DNA from: Limnohabitans sp.
Lineage (GTDB): Bacteria > Pseudomonadota > Gammaproteobacteria > Burkholderiales > Burkholderiaceae_C
Length of the DNA stretch: 8,357 bases
Assembly (NCBI GenBank): GCA_024641725.1
Contig: JAHECM010000024.1
Location: forward strand, 1 to 8,357
Direction of reading: 5' to 3'
In this document: piece by piece, positions 1 through 7,540 of the stretch
Position numbering within the stretch: position 1 is the first letter of the stretch
Layout: every line of letters begins with the position of its first letter
Program-made: the position numbers and the translations under genes
The notes under the pieces: generated by a model
What the model was told of the DNA's origin: nothing
Databases searched by the model: none
The model's input: the letters and a program-made list of their open reading frames with translations, nothing else

Positions 1-570
1 TACCACCAAGTCATGGCCCACAAGCGCGCTGGATACCGCCCATTGGTGGCTGACAGCACCTTGCTGACGGGGATTGTGGTGGTGCGGAAAAATTCGCCAG
101 TTCAAAAACTGGAAGACCTGCGCGACAAAACATTGGCCTTTCCCGCCCCCAATTCTTTTGCCGCTACTTTGTTGCCCCGCGCTCTGATGGCGCAAAAAGG
201 CATTCCGATCCAGGTGCAGTTCGTCAAAACCCACACCAATGTGTACCGCTCTGTGCAGATCAATGACACCGCGGCCGGAGGGGGCGTCAACAACACGCTC
301 AAGCGCGAGCCCGACGTCTTGCAGCAAGAGTTGCGCGTGCTCTATGAAACACCGGGCTTTCGGGCGCACCCCCTGTCGGCCCATCCCCGGGTGCCAACGG
401 CAGTGCAAGCGGCTTTGCGCCAGGCCTTTGTGGCTTTGGCCGAACAAGCCGAGGGGCGGGTCCTGCTCGACAAAATCCAAATGCCTCGCCCACAGGCCGT
501 AGACTACGCCAAAGATTACTTGCCCTTGGAGCGCTTGGGCTTGGAGTCCTTTGTGGATGCGTCGAAGTAA
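1..570 (+). CDS. PhnD-like phosphate/phosphonate-type periplasmic substrate-binding protein, C-terminal part (5' end outside window)
   Basis: The frame is open from the first base (Tyr-His-Gln-Val precede the first visible Met), so the ATG at 13 is internal and the gene starts upstream of the window. About 189 residues of a type II periplasmic binding fold are visible. Recognisable blocks of the PhnD-like family are the beta-strand plus linker GIVVVRKNSPVQKLEDLRDK, the AFPAPNSFAATLL segment, a TH-N-VY-SV stretch, the AAGGGVNNTL ligand-loop region, a YETPGF segment and an AHPRVP motif. The family binds phosphate, phosphite, phosphonate or related ligands in the periplasm; the actual ligand cannot be read from sequence. 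No permease or ATPase gene follows. Instead a diguanylate cyclase starts 14 bp after the stop, so a sensory role is more likely than transport. That functional reading is inference; the family call is firm. Confidence 0.88.
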   Translation, partial: YHQVMAHKRAGYRPLVADSTLLTGIVVVRKNSPVQKLEDLRDKTLAFPAPNSFAATLLPRALMAQKGIPIQVQFVKTHTNVYRSVQINDTAAGGGVNNTLKREPDVLQQELRVLYETPGFRAHPLSAHPRVPTAVQAALRQAFVALAEQAEGRVLLDKIQMPRPQAVDYAKDYLPLERLGLESFVDASK

Positions 571-584
571 CGAGCCGATTTCAA

Positions 585-1778
585 ATGAGAAACACCCCCA
601 AAAATTCTTCGCAGGCTTTCTTGCGGATGTCGCTGTTTCTGATCGGTTTGGTGGGGGCGCTGATCTTTGCCGGCTCCTGGGGGATGATGCGGTATTCGCA
701 ATCGCTGCTGACCGAGCGGCACACACTGGCGCTGACCCGCATGGCTCAAGGCTTGTCGGTGGCGGTCATCGAAGACATGGTGTTGCGTGACTTCGGCGCC
801 TTGGAGTCGAACCTGGTTCGGGCTTTCTCCAACGAGTCAGTGCGCACTTTGGCGGTGACCGACAACGCAGGCCAAGTCATCTCCAAGGTGCGGCGGGATG
901 AAAAAAGCAACCAGGTGCAGGCGCTGTTCATTGACAAGTTCATGGCACCGCCCACCGAAGGCAGTTTCCAGATCCGCGAAATGGGTGCCAGCACGCATTC
1001 TTGGCAGATGCTGCAATCGGGCAAGCCCCTGGGCTGGCTGTACATGGAGGTTCAAGATGACACCGCCCAGGTGATGACGCAGCTGGGTTGGCGGACGCTC
1101 TATTTGGCCATTGGTTTGGCGGTGGTGTTGCTGTCGGTGTTCGCGTACATCTTGCGCAAAGCGTATGTGGTGATTGACGGCAACGAGTCCCACTTGAAGT
1201 CTGAAAACTCCAAGCTCAGCGACAAGGCCAACAACGACCCACTGACGGGTCTTCCCAATCGTGTGGCCTTGATGCAAAAGCTGCAAGAGAGCATGAATCG
1301 GATCAACGAAGTGGGTACCGGCAGTTTGGCCGTGTGCTTCATTGACTTGGACCGTTTCAAACCCGTCAACGACGAACATGGCCATGCCGTGGGCGACAAG
1401 GTGTTGCAGGCTGTGGCGGGTCGTATCCGGTCAATTGCCCGAGGGGGGGACTACCTGGCCCGAATTGGCGGAGACGAGTTTGTGTTGATCGTTCACGGCT
1501 TGGAAAACACCTGGGAAGTTGAGCCCGTCCTCAGCCGTTTGCTGCACGTCACCACCTCCCCGATATTGGCGGAGGGCCATTCGGCCTGGATCGGTTTCAG
1601 CATTGGCGTCGCGATCTACCCACAGGACTCCAGCGATCCCTTGCATTTGATCCAGCACGCCGACGAGGCCATGTACAAAGCCAAGCGGGCCGGTGGCGGG
1701 GGATGGGCGCTTTGGCAGCTCGAGGACGCAGCCCAAGAGCCGCGCATTGCCGCACCGACGGCAACACCTTCTGCCTGA
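585..1778 (+). CDS. Membrane-anchored GGDEF diguanylate cyclase
   Basis: Makes cyclic di-GMP from two GTP at the inner membrane. The 397-residue protein has a first membrane segment at about 15-33, a periplasmic sensor region of about 36-168 with no motif I can name, a second membrane segment at about 170-190, a short helical linker of about 191-212 and a GGDEF domain of about 213-375. The catalytic domain looks intact: NDPLTGLPNR (217-226), the metal-binding strand FIDLDRFKPVND (252-263), RIGGDEF with GGDEF at 295-299, and an inhibitory I-site RGGD at 286-289, five residues before GGDEF. Product inhibition is therefore expected. No EAL domain is present. The gene starts 14 bp after the PhnD-like gene and has no clear Shine-Dalgarno sequence, so translational coupling is plausible. 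The natural model is that the upstream binding protein docks on the periplasmic loop and controls the cyclase; this is inference. Confidence 0.93.
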   Translation: MRNTPKNSSQAFLRMSLFLIGLVGALIFAGSWGMMRYSQSLLTERHTLALTRMAQGLSVAVIEDMVLRDFGALESNLVRAFSNESVRTLAVTDNAGQVISKVRRDEKSNQVQALFIDKFMAPPTEGSFQIREMGASTHSWQMLQSGKPLGWLYMEVQDDTAQVMTQLGWRTLYLAIGLAVVLLSVFAYILRKAYVVIDGNESHLKSENSKLSDKANNDPLTGLPNRVALMQKLQESMNRINEVGTGSLAVCFIDLDRFKPVNDEHGHAVGDKVLQAVAGRIRSIARGGDYLARIGGDEFVLIVHGLENTWEVEPVLSRLLHVTTSPILAEGHSAWIGFSIGVAIYPQDSSDPLHLIQHADEAMYKAKRAGGGGWALWQLEDAAQEPRIAAPTATPSA

Positions 1779-1807
1779 GCCTGTTGCCCCCGAAAGGGTG
1801 GACTTGC

Positions 1808-1843
1808 CAACAAAAAAGCCCTCGCAAGAGGGCTTCTTTGTTG
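1808..1843. terminator. Bidirectional intrinsic terminator between convergent operons
   Basis: Arms 1808-1823 and 1828-1843 pair over 16 positions with one mismatch (1815/1836). The core is GCCCTC/GAGGGC around a GCAA tetraloop, and A-rich and T-rich flanks give a U-tract in both directions. The minus-strand copy has six consecutive T after the stem, the plus-strand copy an interrupted T run. It lies 29 bp after the cyclase stop and 29 bp after the accD stop, so it should end both transcripts. Confidence 0.88.
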
Positions 1844-1848
1844 GAGGT

Positions 1849-1863
1849 GCCCAGCGTCTGGGC
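1849..1863 (-). other. Small GC-rich hairpin in the accD 3' untranslated region
   Basis: A perfect inverted repeat GCCCAG-CGT-CTGGGC begins 9 bp beyond the accD stop codon. It has no U-tract of its own and precedes the terminator on the accD transcript, so it would be a 3'-UTR stem, perhaps stabilising the mRNA or aiding polymerase pausing. Function is not shown by sequence. Confidence 0.4.
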
Positions 1864-1872
1864 GAGTCGGGC

Positions 1873-2745
1873 TCAGCTCACCGCATCGGCCGGCTGGCGC
1901 TGCAGCATGGCCAGCGTGCTGGCGATGGTTTTGCGCAGTTCGCGGCGGTCGCAGATGAAGTCCACCGCGCCCTTGCTTTGCAAGAATTCCGCCCGCTGAA
2001 AGCCCTCGGGCAGGGTCACGCGCACGGTGGTTTCGATCACGCGGGGGCCCGCAAAGCCAATCAAGGCCTTGGGTTCGGCAATCACCACGTCACCCAAAAA
2101 GGCAAAACCGGCCGACACGCCACCCATGGTCGGGTCGGTCAGCACGCTGATGTAAGGCAGTCCTTTTTTGGCCAGACGGGTCAGGGCCGCGTTGGTCTTG
2201 GCCATTTGCATGAGTGAGAGCAAGCCCTCTTGCATGCGCGCCCCACCCGTGGCTGTGAAACAGACGAAAGGCACTTTTTGCTCGATCGCGGTTTCTACGC
2301 CGCGCACAAAGCGCTCGCCGACCACCGAGCCCATGGAGCCGCCCATGAAGTCGAACTCAAAGCAAGCCGCCACCAATTCGATGCTGTGCACCGCGCCGCC
2401 CATGACCACCAGGGCATCGGTCTCGCCGGTGTTGTCCATGGCTTCTTTCAGGCGCTCGGGGTACTTGCGGCTGTCTTTGAACTTGAGGGGGTCCACGGGC
2501 ACGACTTCTTGACCGACTTCATAGCGGCCTTCGCCGTCGAGGAAGGCGTTCAGGCGGGCACGCGCGCCAATGCGGTGGTGGTGGCCGCAGCTGGGGCAGA
2601 CGTTGACGTTTTCCTCAAGATCGTGCTTGTAGAGCACCGTCTCGCAGCTGGGGCATTTGATCCAAAGTCCTTCGGGCACCGAGCGGCGGTCGGCCGGGTC
2701 GGTGTGGACGATTTTGGGGGGCAGCAGTTTTTCAAGCCAGCTCAT
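1873..2745 (-). CDS. accD: Acetyl-CoA carboxylase carboxyltransferase subunit beta
   Basis: With AccA it forms the carboxyltransferase that moves CO2 from biotin (on AccB) to acetyl-CoA, giving malonyl-CoA for fatty acid synthesis in the cytoplasm. The 290-residue length is normal. The N-terminal zinc ribbon is complete: C31-x2-C34-x15-C50-x2-C53, within CPSC and CPSCGHHHR. The crotonase-like carboxyltransferase core shows GGARMQEG (167-174), TDPTMGGVSAGFAFLGD (203-219) and GFAGPRVIE (230-238). The ATG at 2745 is supported by a strong Shine-Dalgarno sequence AAGGAGAT (2752-2759) six bases upstream, the best in the operon. It is the last gene, 33 bp after trpA. In many related betaproteobacteria folC follows; here a terminator and a convergent unrelated gene follow instead. 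In E. coli the AccD zinc ribbon has been reported to bind accA and accD mRNA; whether this one does is unknown. Confidence 0.98.
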   Translation of the reverse strand: MSWLEKLLPPKIVHTDPADRRSVPEGLWIKCPSCETVLYKHDLEENVNVCPSCGHHHRIGARARLNAFLDGEGRYEVGQEVVPVDPLKFKDSRKYPERLKEAMDNTGETDALVVMGGAVHSIELVAACFEFDFMGGSMGSVVGERFVRGVETAIEQKVPFVCFTATGGARMQEGLLSLMQMAKTNAALTRLAKKGLPYISVLTDPTMGGVSAGFAFLGDVVIAEPKALIGFAGPRVIETTVRVTLPEGFQRAEFLQSKGAVDFICDRRELRKTIASTLAMLQRQPADAVS

Positions 2746-2778
2746 GAGGGGATCTCCTTGGGGTTGGATTATCGCTGC

Positions 2779-3588
2779 TCAAGCGTCCAGCGCTTGGCGG
2801 ATGCCGGACAGGAATTCAGCGGCCACGGCGTTGACGCGCTCGGCGGGCTCATGGTCGATGAGTTGAATCAAGCGGCTGCCAATCACCACCGCGTCGGCCA
2901 CACGGCTGATCGCCTTGGCGGTTTGCGCGTCGCGGATGCCAAAACCCACGCCCACGGGCACGCTCACGTGCTGGCGGATGCGCGGCAGCATGGCCTCGAC
3001 CGCGTCGATGTCGAGCGCGCCCGAACCGGTCACGCCTTTGAGCGAGACGTAATACACATAACCGCTGGCCACCTCAGCGACTTGCTGCATGCGCTCAGCG
3101 GTGCTGGTGGGGGCCAGCAAAAAGATCAGGTCCATGCTGTGGGCGCGCAGCTTGGCGGCAAATTCCACGCATTCTTCGGGCGGATAGTCCACCACCAGCA
3201 CGCCGTCGACCCCGGCGGCAGACGCATCACGGATGAAGCTGTCGGTGCCGTGCTTTTGGTCGTAGCGCTCGATCGGGTTGGCGTAACCCATCAGCACCAC
3301 GGGCGTGTTGCTGTTGGTCTGGCGGAACTCGCGCACCATGGCCAGCACCTGCGACAGGCCAATGCCAAAGGCCAAAGCGCGGTCACCTGCTTTTTGGATC
3401 ACGGGGCCGTCGGCTGACGGGTCAGAAAACGGCACCCCCAACTCGATGACGTCGGCGCCAGCGCTTGCCATGGCGTGCATCAGGGCTGGCGTGCTGTCCG
3501 CAAACGGGAAACCCGCTGTGACAAACGGGATCAAGGCTTTGCGGCCCTGGGCTTTGAGGTGGGAGAGGGTGGTGTCAATGCGGCTCAT
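2779..3588 (-). CDS. trpA: Tryptophan synthase alpha chain
   Basis: Cleaves indole-3-glycerol phosphate to indole and glyceraldehyde 3-phosphate; indole is channelled to TrpB in the alpha2beta2 complex. The TIM barrel of 269 residues is the standard size. Catalytic Glu49 (in ADVIELGVPFSDPSADGP) and Asp60 fall at the same numbers as in the Salmonella enzyme. The phosphate-binding region is visible at GVGFGIRD (213-220) and VVIGSRL (234-240). I start at 3588 (MSRIDTTLSHLKAQGRKALI) because this matches the family N-terminus and lies 8 bp after the trpB stop. AAGG overlapping that stop serves as ribosome-binding site and suggests coupling. The frame remains open to an ATG at 3663 inside trpB, but those 25 extra residues look unlike TrpA. 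Loop 2 reads VDYPPEE where many homologues have DLPPEE. Confidence 0.97.
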   Translation of the reverse strand: MSRIDTTLSHLKAQGRKALIPFVTAGFPFADSTPALMHAMASAGADVIELGVPFSDPSADGPVIQKAGDRALAFGIGLSQVLAMVREFRQTNSNTPVVLMGYANPIERYDQKHGTDSFIRDASAAGVDGVLVVDYPPEECVEFAAKLRAHSMDLIFLLAPTSTAERMQQVAEVASGYVYYVSLKGVTGSGALDIDAVEAMLPRIRQHVSVPVGVGFGIRDAQTAKAISRVADAVVIGSRLIQLIDHEPAERVNAVAAEFLSGIRQALDA

Positions 3589-3596
3589 GGCAGCCC

Positions 3597-4880
3597 TTAT
3601 TTCACGAAATTCACGGGCTGCTCGCTGCCCTTGACCGATTGGCCTTGGCAGCTGGGGCGGCAATAAAAGTCGGCTTGGCTCAGGTCGGCCACGGTGCCGA
3701 TGTCTTTGTCGCCACGGCCCGACAGGTTGACCAAAATCGACTGGTCAGCGCGCATGGTTTTGGCCAGCTGCATGGCGTAGGCCACCGCGTGGCTCGATTC
3801 GAGCGCAGGGATGATGCCTTCGGTGCGGCACAGGTAGTGGAAGGCTTCGAGGGCCTCTTTGTCGGTGATGCCCACGTACTCGGCGCGGCCAATGTCTTTG
3901 AGGAAGGCGTGCTCGGGGCCCACGCCGGGGTAGTCCAGGCCCGCGCTCACGCTGTGGGTCTCGGTGATCTGGCCGTTGTCGTCTTGCAAGATGTAGGTGC
4001 GGTTGCCGTGCAGCACGCCCGGGCTGCCCAGCTGCAGCGAGCACGAGTGCTTGCCCGTGTCCATGCCTTCACCCGCAGCTTCCACACCGATCAAACGGGT
4101 GTTTTCGTGCGCGATGTAGGGGTAGAAGATGCCCATGGCGTTGCTGCCGCCGCCCACGCAGGCGACCACGGCGTCGGGCTGCTGCTCAGCCATTTTCAGG
4201 CTCTTGAACATCTCGGGCATCTGCGTGAGGCACTCTTCGCCGATCACGCTTTGGAAGTCGCGCACCATCATCGGGTAGGGGTGCGGGCCCGCCACCGTGC
4301 CGATGATGTAGAAGGTGTTGTCCACATTGGCGACCCAGTCGCGCATGGCTTCGTTCAGGGCGTCTTTGAGGGTTTTGCTGCCCGACTCGACCGGGATGAC
4401 GGTCGCGCCCAACAGCTTCATGCGGTACACGTTGGGGCTTTGTCGTTTGACGTCTTCGCTGCCCATGTAGACCACGCATTCGAGGCCGTAACGGGCGCAG
4501 ATGGTGGCGGTGGCCACGCCGTGCTGGCCTGCACCGGTCTCGGCAATGATGCGTGTTTTGCCCATGCGTTTGGCCAGCATGGCCTGCCCGATGGTGTTGT
4601 TGATCTTGTGAGCGCCGGTGTGGTTGAGGTCTTCGCGCTTCAAGAAAATTTGTGCACCACCCATCTCACGGCTCATGCGGGCCGCGTGGTAGACGGGCGA
4701 GGGGCGGCCCACAAAGTGCGCCAGCTCGGACTGGAATTCGGCGATGAACTCGGGGTCGTGCTGGTACTTGGCGTAAGCGGCTTTGAGTTCGTTGATGGCG
4801 TGCGTCAGCGTTTCGCTGGCAAAGCTGCCGCCATAAATGCCGAAATGGCCCCGGGCATCGGGTTGCTGGTATGCGTACAT
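3597..4880 (-). CDS. trpB: Tryptophan synthase beta chain
   Basis: Pyridoxal-phosphate enzyme condensing indole from TrpA with serine to give tryptophan. The 427-residue protein has the PLP lysine K92 in HTGAHKINN, the general acid-base Glu114 in AETGAGQHGVA, and the cofactor phosphate-binding glycine loop GGGSNAMG at 243-250. LSGRGDKD marks the end of the catalytic core. About 27 residues follow (401-427), with a Cys-x3-Cys pair (407, 411). This exceeds the enteric TrpB terminus; I believe related betaproteobacteria carry a similar tail, but cannot check here. The gene begins 21 bp after trpF with no strong ribosome-binding site, so expression probably relies on coupling. Identity is not in doubt. 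A 492-codon frame on the opposite strand is a codon-bias shadow. Confidence 0.98.
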   Translation of the reverse strand: MYAYQQPDARGHFGIYGGSFASETLTHAINELKAAYAKYQHDPEFIAEFQSELAHFVGRPSPVYHAARMSREMGGAQIFLKREDLNHTGAHKINNTIGQAMLAKRMGKTRIIAETGAGQHGVATATICARYGLECVVYMGSEDVKRQSPNVYRMKLLGATVIPVESGSKTLKDALNEAMRDWVANVDNTFYIIGTVAGPHPYPMMVRDFQSVIGEECLTQMPEMFKSLKMAEQQPDAVVACVGGGSNAMGIFYPYIAHENTRLIGVEAAGEGMDTGKHSCSLQLGSPGVLHGNRTYILQDDNGQITETHSVSAGLDYPGVGPEHAFLKDIGRAEYVGITDKEALEAFHYLCRTEGIIPALESSHAVAYAMQLAKTMRADQSILVNLSGRGDKDIGTVADLSQADFYCRPSCQGQSVKGSEQPVNFVK

Positions 4881-4901
4881 GACTTTGGATGGAAAAGGGA
4901 T

Positions 4902-5576
4902 TCAGGAAGGCGTGTTGTCGGCGGCTTGCACCGCAGCGACAAACTGCTCGATCTTGTGGGCGTCTTTCAGGCCTTTGCCCGATTCGATGCCCGAGCTCAC
5001 GTCAACGGCCAAAGACAGGCCGCTGGTGCGCAGAGCACGCACGCCGTCGCCCACGTTTGCAGGTGTGAGTCCACCAGACAAAACGAGGTGAGCTTTGACG
5101 CTTGGTGGCAGGAGTGACCAATTGAATGTTTTTCCGCCGCCGCCGAATCCGTCAACGTGGGCGTCGAGCAAGATGGCGTGGGCTGTGGGGTGGTTTTCGG
5201 CAAATTCTAGCAAGTCGAAGTGGGCCGCTTCGCTCAGGGGGATTCGGGCTGCTTTGAGGTGCGGTCGGCCCGCGGCCAGGCCCATGGCAGTACAAAACTC
5301 GGGTGTTTCGTCGCCATGGAACTGCAGCCAAGCCCCGGGCACCGCTGCGCAGGCCGCTTGAATGCGCTTGGGCGTCTCGTTCACAAACAGCAGCACCGGC
5401 GTCACAAAGGCCGGCAATCGGGTGGCCAACTCGGCAGCCCGCTCGATGCTCACGCTGCGCGGGCTGGGCGGGTAGAGCACAAAGCCGATGGCGTCAGCGC
5501 CTGCTTGCACAGCGGCGTCCACGTCGGCTTCGCGGGTGAAGCCGCACATCTTGATGCGGGTGCGTTGCAGCGTCAT
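4902..5576 (-). CDS. trpF: Phosphoribosylanthranilate isomerase
   Basis: Converts N-(5'-phosphoribosyl)anthranilate to its carboxyphenylamino-deoxyribulose phosphate form, the third step of tryptophan synthesis. The TIM barrel of 224 residues carries RIKMCGFT near the N-terminus, with the likely general base Cys11, and LLDAHVDGFGGGGKTFNW, with the likely general acid Asp138. LSGGLTPANV (166-175) and VDVSSGIE (191-198) match the C-terminal phosphate-binding strands. The KMCG motif replaces the commoner KICG and is conservative. I chose the ATG at 5576 because it overlaps the truA stop as ATGA, a typical coupled junction. An alternative ATG three codons upstream (5585) is equally possible, as neither has a clear Shine-Dalgarno sequence. 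It is a free-standing trpF, not fused to trpC. The trpE, trpG, trpD and trpC genes are not in the window. Confidence 0.96.
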   Translation of the reverse strand: MTLQRTRIKMCGFTREADVDAAVQAGADAIGFVLYPPSPRSVSIERAAELATRLPAFVTPVLLFVNETPKRIQAACAAVPGAWLQFHGDETPEFCTAMGLAAGRPHLKAARIPLSEAAHFDLLEFAENHPTAHAILLDAHVDGFGGGGKTFNWSLLPPSVKAHLVLSGGLTPANVGDGVRALRTSGLSLAVDVSSGIESGKGLKDAHKIEQFVAAVQAADNTPS

Positions 5577-6361
5577 GGCAGCCATTCAAAAGCCGGGGTC
5601 GAGGAGGGCAGGCCCCAGTGGGGGTCATAAACGGGACCTGCAAAGTACAGGCCATTGGGCGAAAACGTGGGCGCGGCAGCGTCTCGGTCTTTGGCGTCCA
5701 GCACCTGCAGCATCCACTCGGGCGGCTGCATGCCCTGGCCGATGTAGACCAAACATCCCATGATGTTGCGGATCATGTGGTGCAAAAAGGCGTTGCCTTC
5801 GAATTCAAAGCGCCAGTAAGGCCCTCGGCGGTGAATGTCAATGCGGTGCAAGGTTTTGACCGGACTCAGGGCTTGGCAGGCGCTGGCGCGAAACGACGAA
5901 AAATCATGTTCACCCAGCAGGTGGTCCGCAGCTTGGCGCATGGCGGATTCGTCCAGCGGACGAAACGACCACCCCACCCGGCCCGATTCAAGGGCCGGGC
6001 GCACGGGCGATTCGAGCAGCACGTACACGTACCGGCGAGCCACAGCGCTGGCGCGGCAATGAAAACGATCGGGCACCACTTGCGCCCATTGCACGGCAAT
6101 GTCAGTTGGCAAGTAACGGTTGGTGCCGCGCACCCAAGAGGCGGTCTCGCGCACCAGGTCGGTGTCAATGTGCACCACCTGCATCAGGCCGTGCACCCCC
6201 GTGTCCGTGCGGCCCGCGCAGTGCGTGGTGACGGGTTGGGCGCAGAACTTGGCGAGGGCTTTTTCGAGTTGGTCTTGGACGGTTTGACCCGAGGGTTGGC
6301 TCTGCCAGCCCAAATAGGGCTGGCCGTTGTAGCTGACCCCCAAGGCCAAACGCATGGGCAT
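5573..6361 (-). CDS. truA: tRNA pseudouridine(38-40) synthase TruA
   Basis: Isomerises uridines 38, 39 and 40 in the anticodon stem-loop of many tRNAs. The 262-residue protein begins MPMRLALGVSYNGQPYLGWQ, the usual family start. The catalytic aspartate is Asp53 in AGRTDTGVHG (the family consensus usually has Ala after GVH). C-terminal signatures are FLHHMIRNIMG and PTFSPNGLYFAGPVYD. I start at 6361, where the ATG shares one base with the asd stop (TGATG), a strong sign of translational coupling; a second Met two codons on (6355) is possible. The frame extends upstream to 6415 inside asd, but that extension is Arg/Ala/His-rich and unlike TruA. The stop overlaps the trpF start. In E. coli loss of truA alters his-operon attenuation, an interesting parallel since a candidate attenuator precedes this operon. 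Confidence 0.96.
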   Translation of the reverse strand: MPMRLALGVSYNGQPYLGWQSQPSGQTVQDQLEKALAKFCAQPVTTHCAGRTDTGVHGLMQVVHIDTDLVRETASWVRGTNRYLPTDIAVQWAQVVPDRFHCRASAVARRYVYVLLESPVRPALESGRVGWSFRPLDESAMRQAADHLLGEHDFSSFRASACQALSPVKTLHRIDIHRRGPYWRFEFEGNAFLHHMIRNIMGCLVYIGQGMQPPEWMLQVLDAKDRDAAAPTFSPNGLYFAGPVYDPHWGLPSSTPAFEWLP

Positions 6362-7518
6362 CAAGCGTCCAGCAAGATGCGCAGCATGCGGCGCAGCGGC
6401 TCGGCGGCGCCCCACAGCAGCTGGTCACCGATGGTGAATGCGCCCACGTACTCGGGGCCCATGGCCAGCTTGCGCACGCGGCCCACCGGAATCGTCATGG
6501 TGCCGGTCACGGCCACAGGCGTCAGGTCTTTCACGGTGGCTTCACGGGTGTTGGGCACCACTTTGACCCACTCGTTGTCGGCAGCGATCATGGCCTCGAT
6601 GTCGGCCACGGGCACGTCTTTTTTGAGTTTGAAGGTCAGGGCTTGGCTGTGGCAGCGCATGGCGCCCACGCGCACACAAAAACCGTCAACCGGGATGGCG
6701 GCAGAGTTGAAGCCCTCACCCATGCCCAAAATCTTGTTGGTCTCGGCCATGCCCTTCCACTCTTCTTTGGACGTGCCCCAACCGGGCTCTTCCCGGTTTT
6801 TGCCAATCCCCAGGTCTTTGTCGATCCAGGGGATCAGCGAGCCACCCAAGGGCACACCAAAGTTGGCGGTTTCGGACGCGGTCAGAGCGCGTTGCTTGGC
6901 CACCACCATGCGGTCGATTTCCAAAATCGCGCTCTTGGGGTTGTCCAGCAAGGCTTTGACTTCGGCGTTCAAGGTGCCGTACTGCGTCAGCAACTCGCGC
7001 ATGTGCTGCGCGCCGCCGCCCGATGCCGCTTGGTAAGTCTGGGTGCTCATCCACTCCACCAGACCGGCTTTGTACAAAGCGCCCACGCCCATCAACATGC
7101 ACGACACGGTGCAATTGCCGCCCACCCAGTTGTTGCCACCGTGGGCCAAGGCGTTCTTGATCACGGGCATGTTGACCGGGTCCAAGATGATGACGGCGTC
7201 TTTTTCCATGCGCAGGGTCGACGCCGCGTCGATCCAGTGGCCGGTCCAGCCCGCAGCGCGCAGCTTGGGGAAGACTTCAGAGGTGTAGTCGCCGCCTTGG
7301 GCGGTGATGATGATCTCGCAGCGCTTGAGCTGCTCGATGTTGAACGCGTCTTGCAGCGTGGTTTCGTTCTTGGCCATCGAGGGGGCTGTGCCGCCCGCAT
7401 TGGAGGTGGAGAAAAACAAGGGCTCGATCAGATCAAAGTCTTTTTCCTGAACCATGCGGTCCATCAGGACCGAGCCGACCATGCCGCGCCAGCCCACCAA
7501 ACCTACTAATTTGCTCAT
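6361..7518 (-). CDS. asd: Aspartate-semialdehyde dehydrogenase
   Basis: NADPH-dependent reduction of aspartyl phosphate to aspartate semialdehyde, the branch point to lysine/diaminopimelate, threonine, methionine and isoleucine. The 385-residue protein is the gammaproteobacterial-type enzyme, slightly longer than E. coli Asd (about 367). It has the nucleotide-binding GLVGWRGMVGSVL (6-18), the nucleophile Cys136 in GGNCTVSC, the active-site His290 in MRCHSQAL, and the C-terminal MGPEYVGAFTIGDQLLWGAA segment. The ATG at 7518 has AAAGGG (7526-7531) seven bases upstream. It heads the six-gene operon. The 188 bp before it hold a candidate leader peptide and attenuator. Related genomes usually have leuB upstream and a fimV-like gene downstream; neither is next to it here. 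Confidence 0.97.
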   Translation of the reverse strand: MSKLVGLVGWRGMVGSVLMDRMVQEKDFDLIEPLFFSTSNAGGTAPSMAKNETTLQDAFNIEQLKRCEIIITAQGGDYTSEVFPKLRAAGWTGHWIDAASTLRMEKDAVIILDPVNMPVIKNALAHGGNNWVGGNCTVSCMLMGVGALYKAGLVEWMSTQTYQAASGGGAQHMRELLTQYGTLNAEVKALLDNPKSAILEIDRMVVAKQRALTASETANFGVPLGGSLIPWIDKDLGIGKNREEPGWGTSKEEWKGMAETNKILGMGEGFNSAAIPVDGFCVRVGAMRCHSQALTFKLKKDVPVADIEAMIAADNEWVKVVPNTREATVKDLTPVAVTGTMTIPVGRVRKLAMGPEYVGAFTIGDQLLWGAAEPLRRMLRILLDA

Positions 7519-7540
7519 TTCAACGCCCTTTCAGTTTTAA

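Noticed and set aside
2230..3417. 395-codon open frame on the + strand opposite accD and trpA
   Set aside because: It spans the antisense of two unrelated genes and is His/Ala/Val-rich; a codon-bias shadow.
3589..3663. N-terminal extension of trpA to an ATG inside trpB
   Set aside because: The 25 extra residues do not resemble TrpA. The ATG at 3588 has a ribosome-binding site, and starting there puts Glu49 and Asp60 at canonical positions.
3639..5117. 492-codon open frame on the + strand opposite trpB
   Set aside because: trpB and trpF on the other strand are unmistakable. The translation is Ala/Val/His/Gly-rich low-complexity sequence typical of an antisense frame in GC-rich DNA, with no recognisable domain.
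6362..6415. N-terminal extension of truA to an ATG inside asd
   Set aside because: The 18 extra residues are Arg/Ala/His-rich and overlap asd; the TGATG junction at 6361 explains the start better.
5618..7036. 472-codon open frame on the + strand opposite truA and asd
   Set aside because: It is antisense to two well-supported genes, crosses their junction, and its composition changes along its length; no family features.
6643..7509. 288-codon open frame on the + strand opposite asd
   Set aside because: It is antisense to catalytic motifs of asd and has no domain signal.
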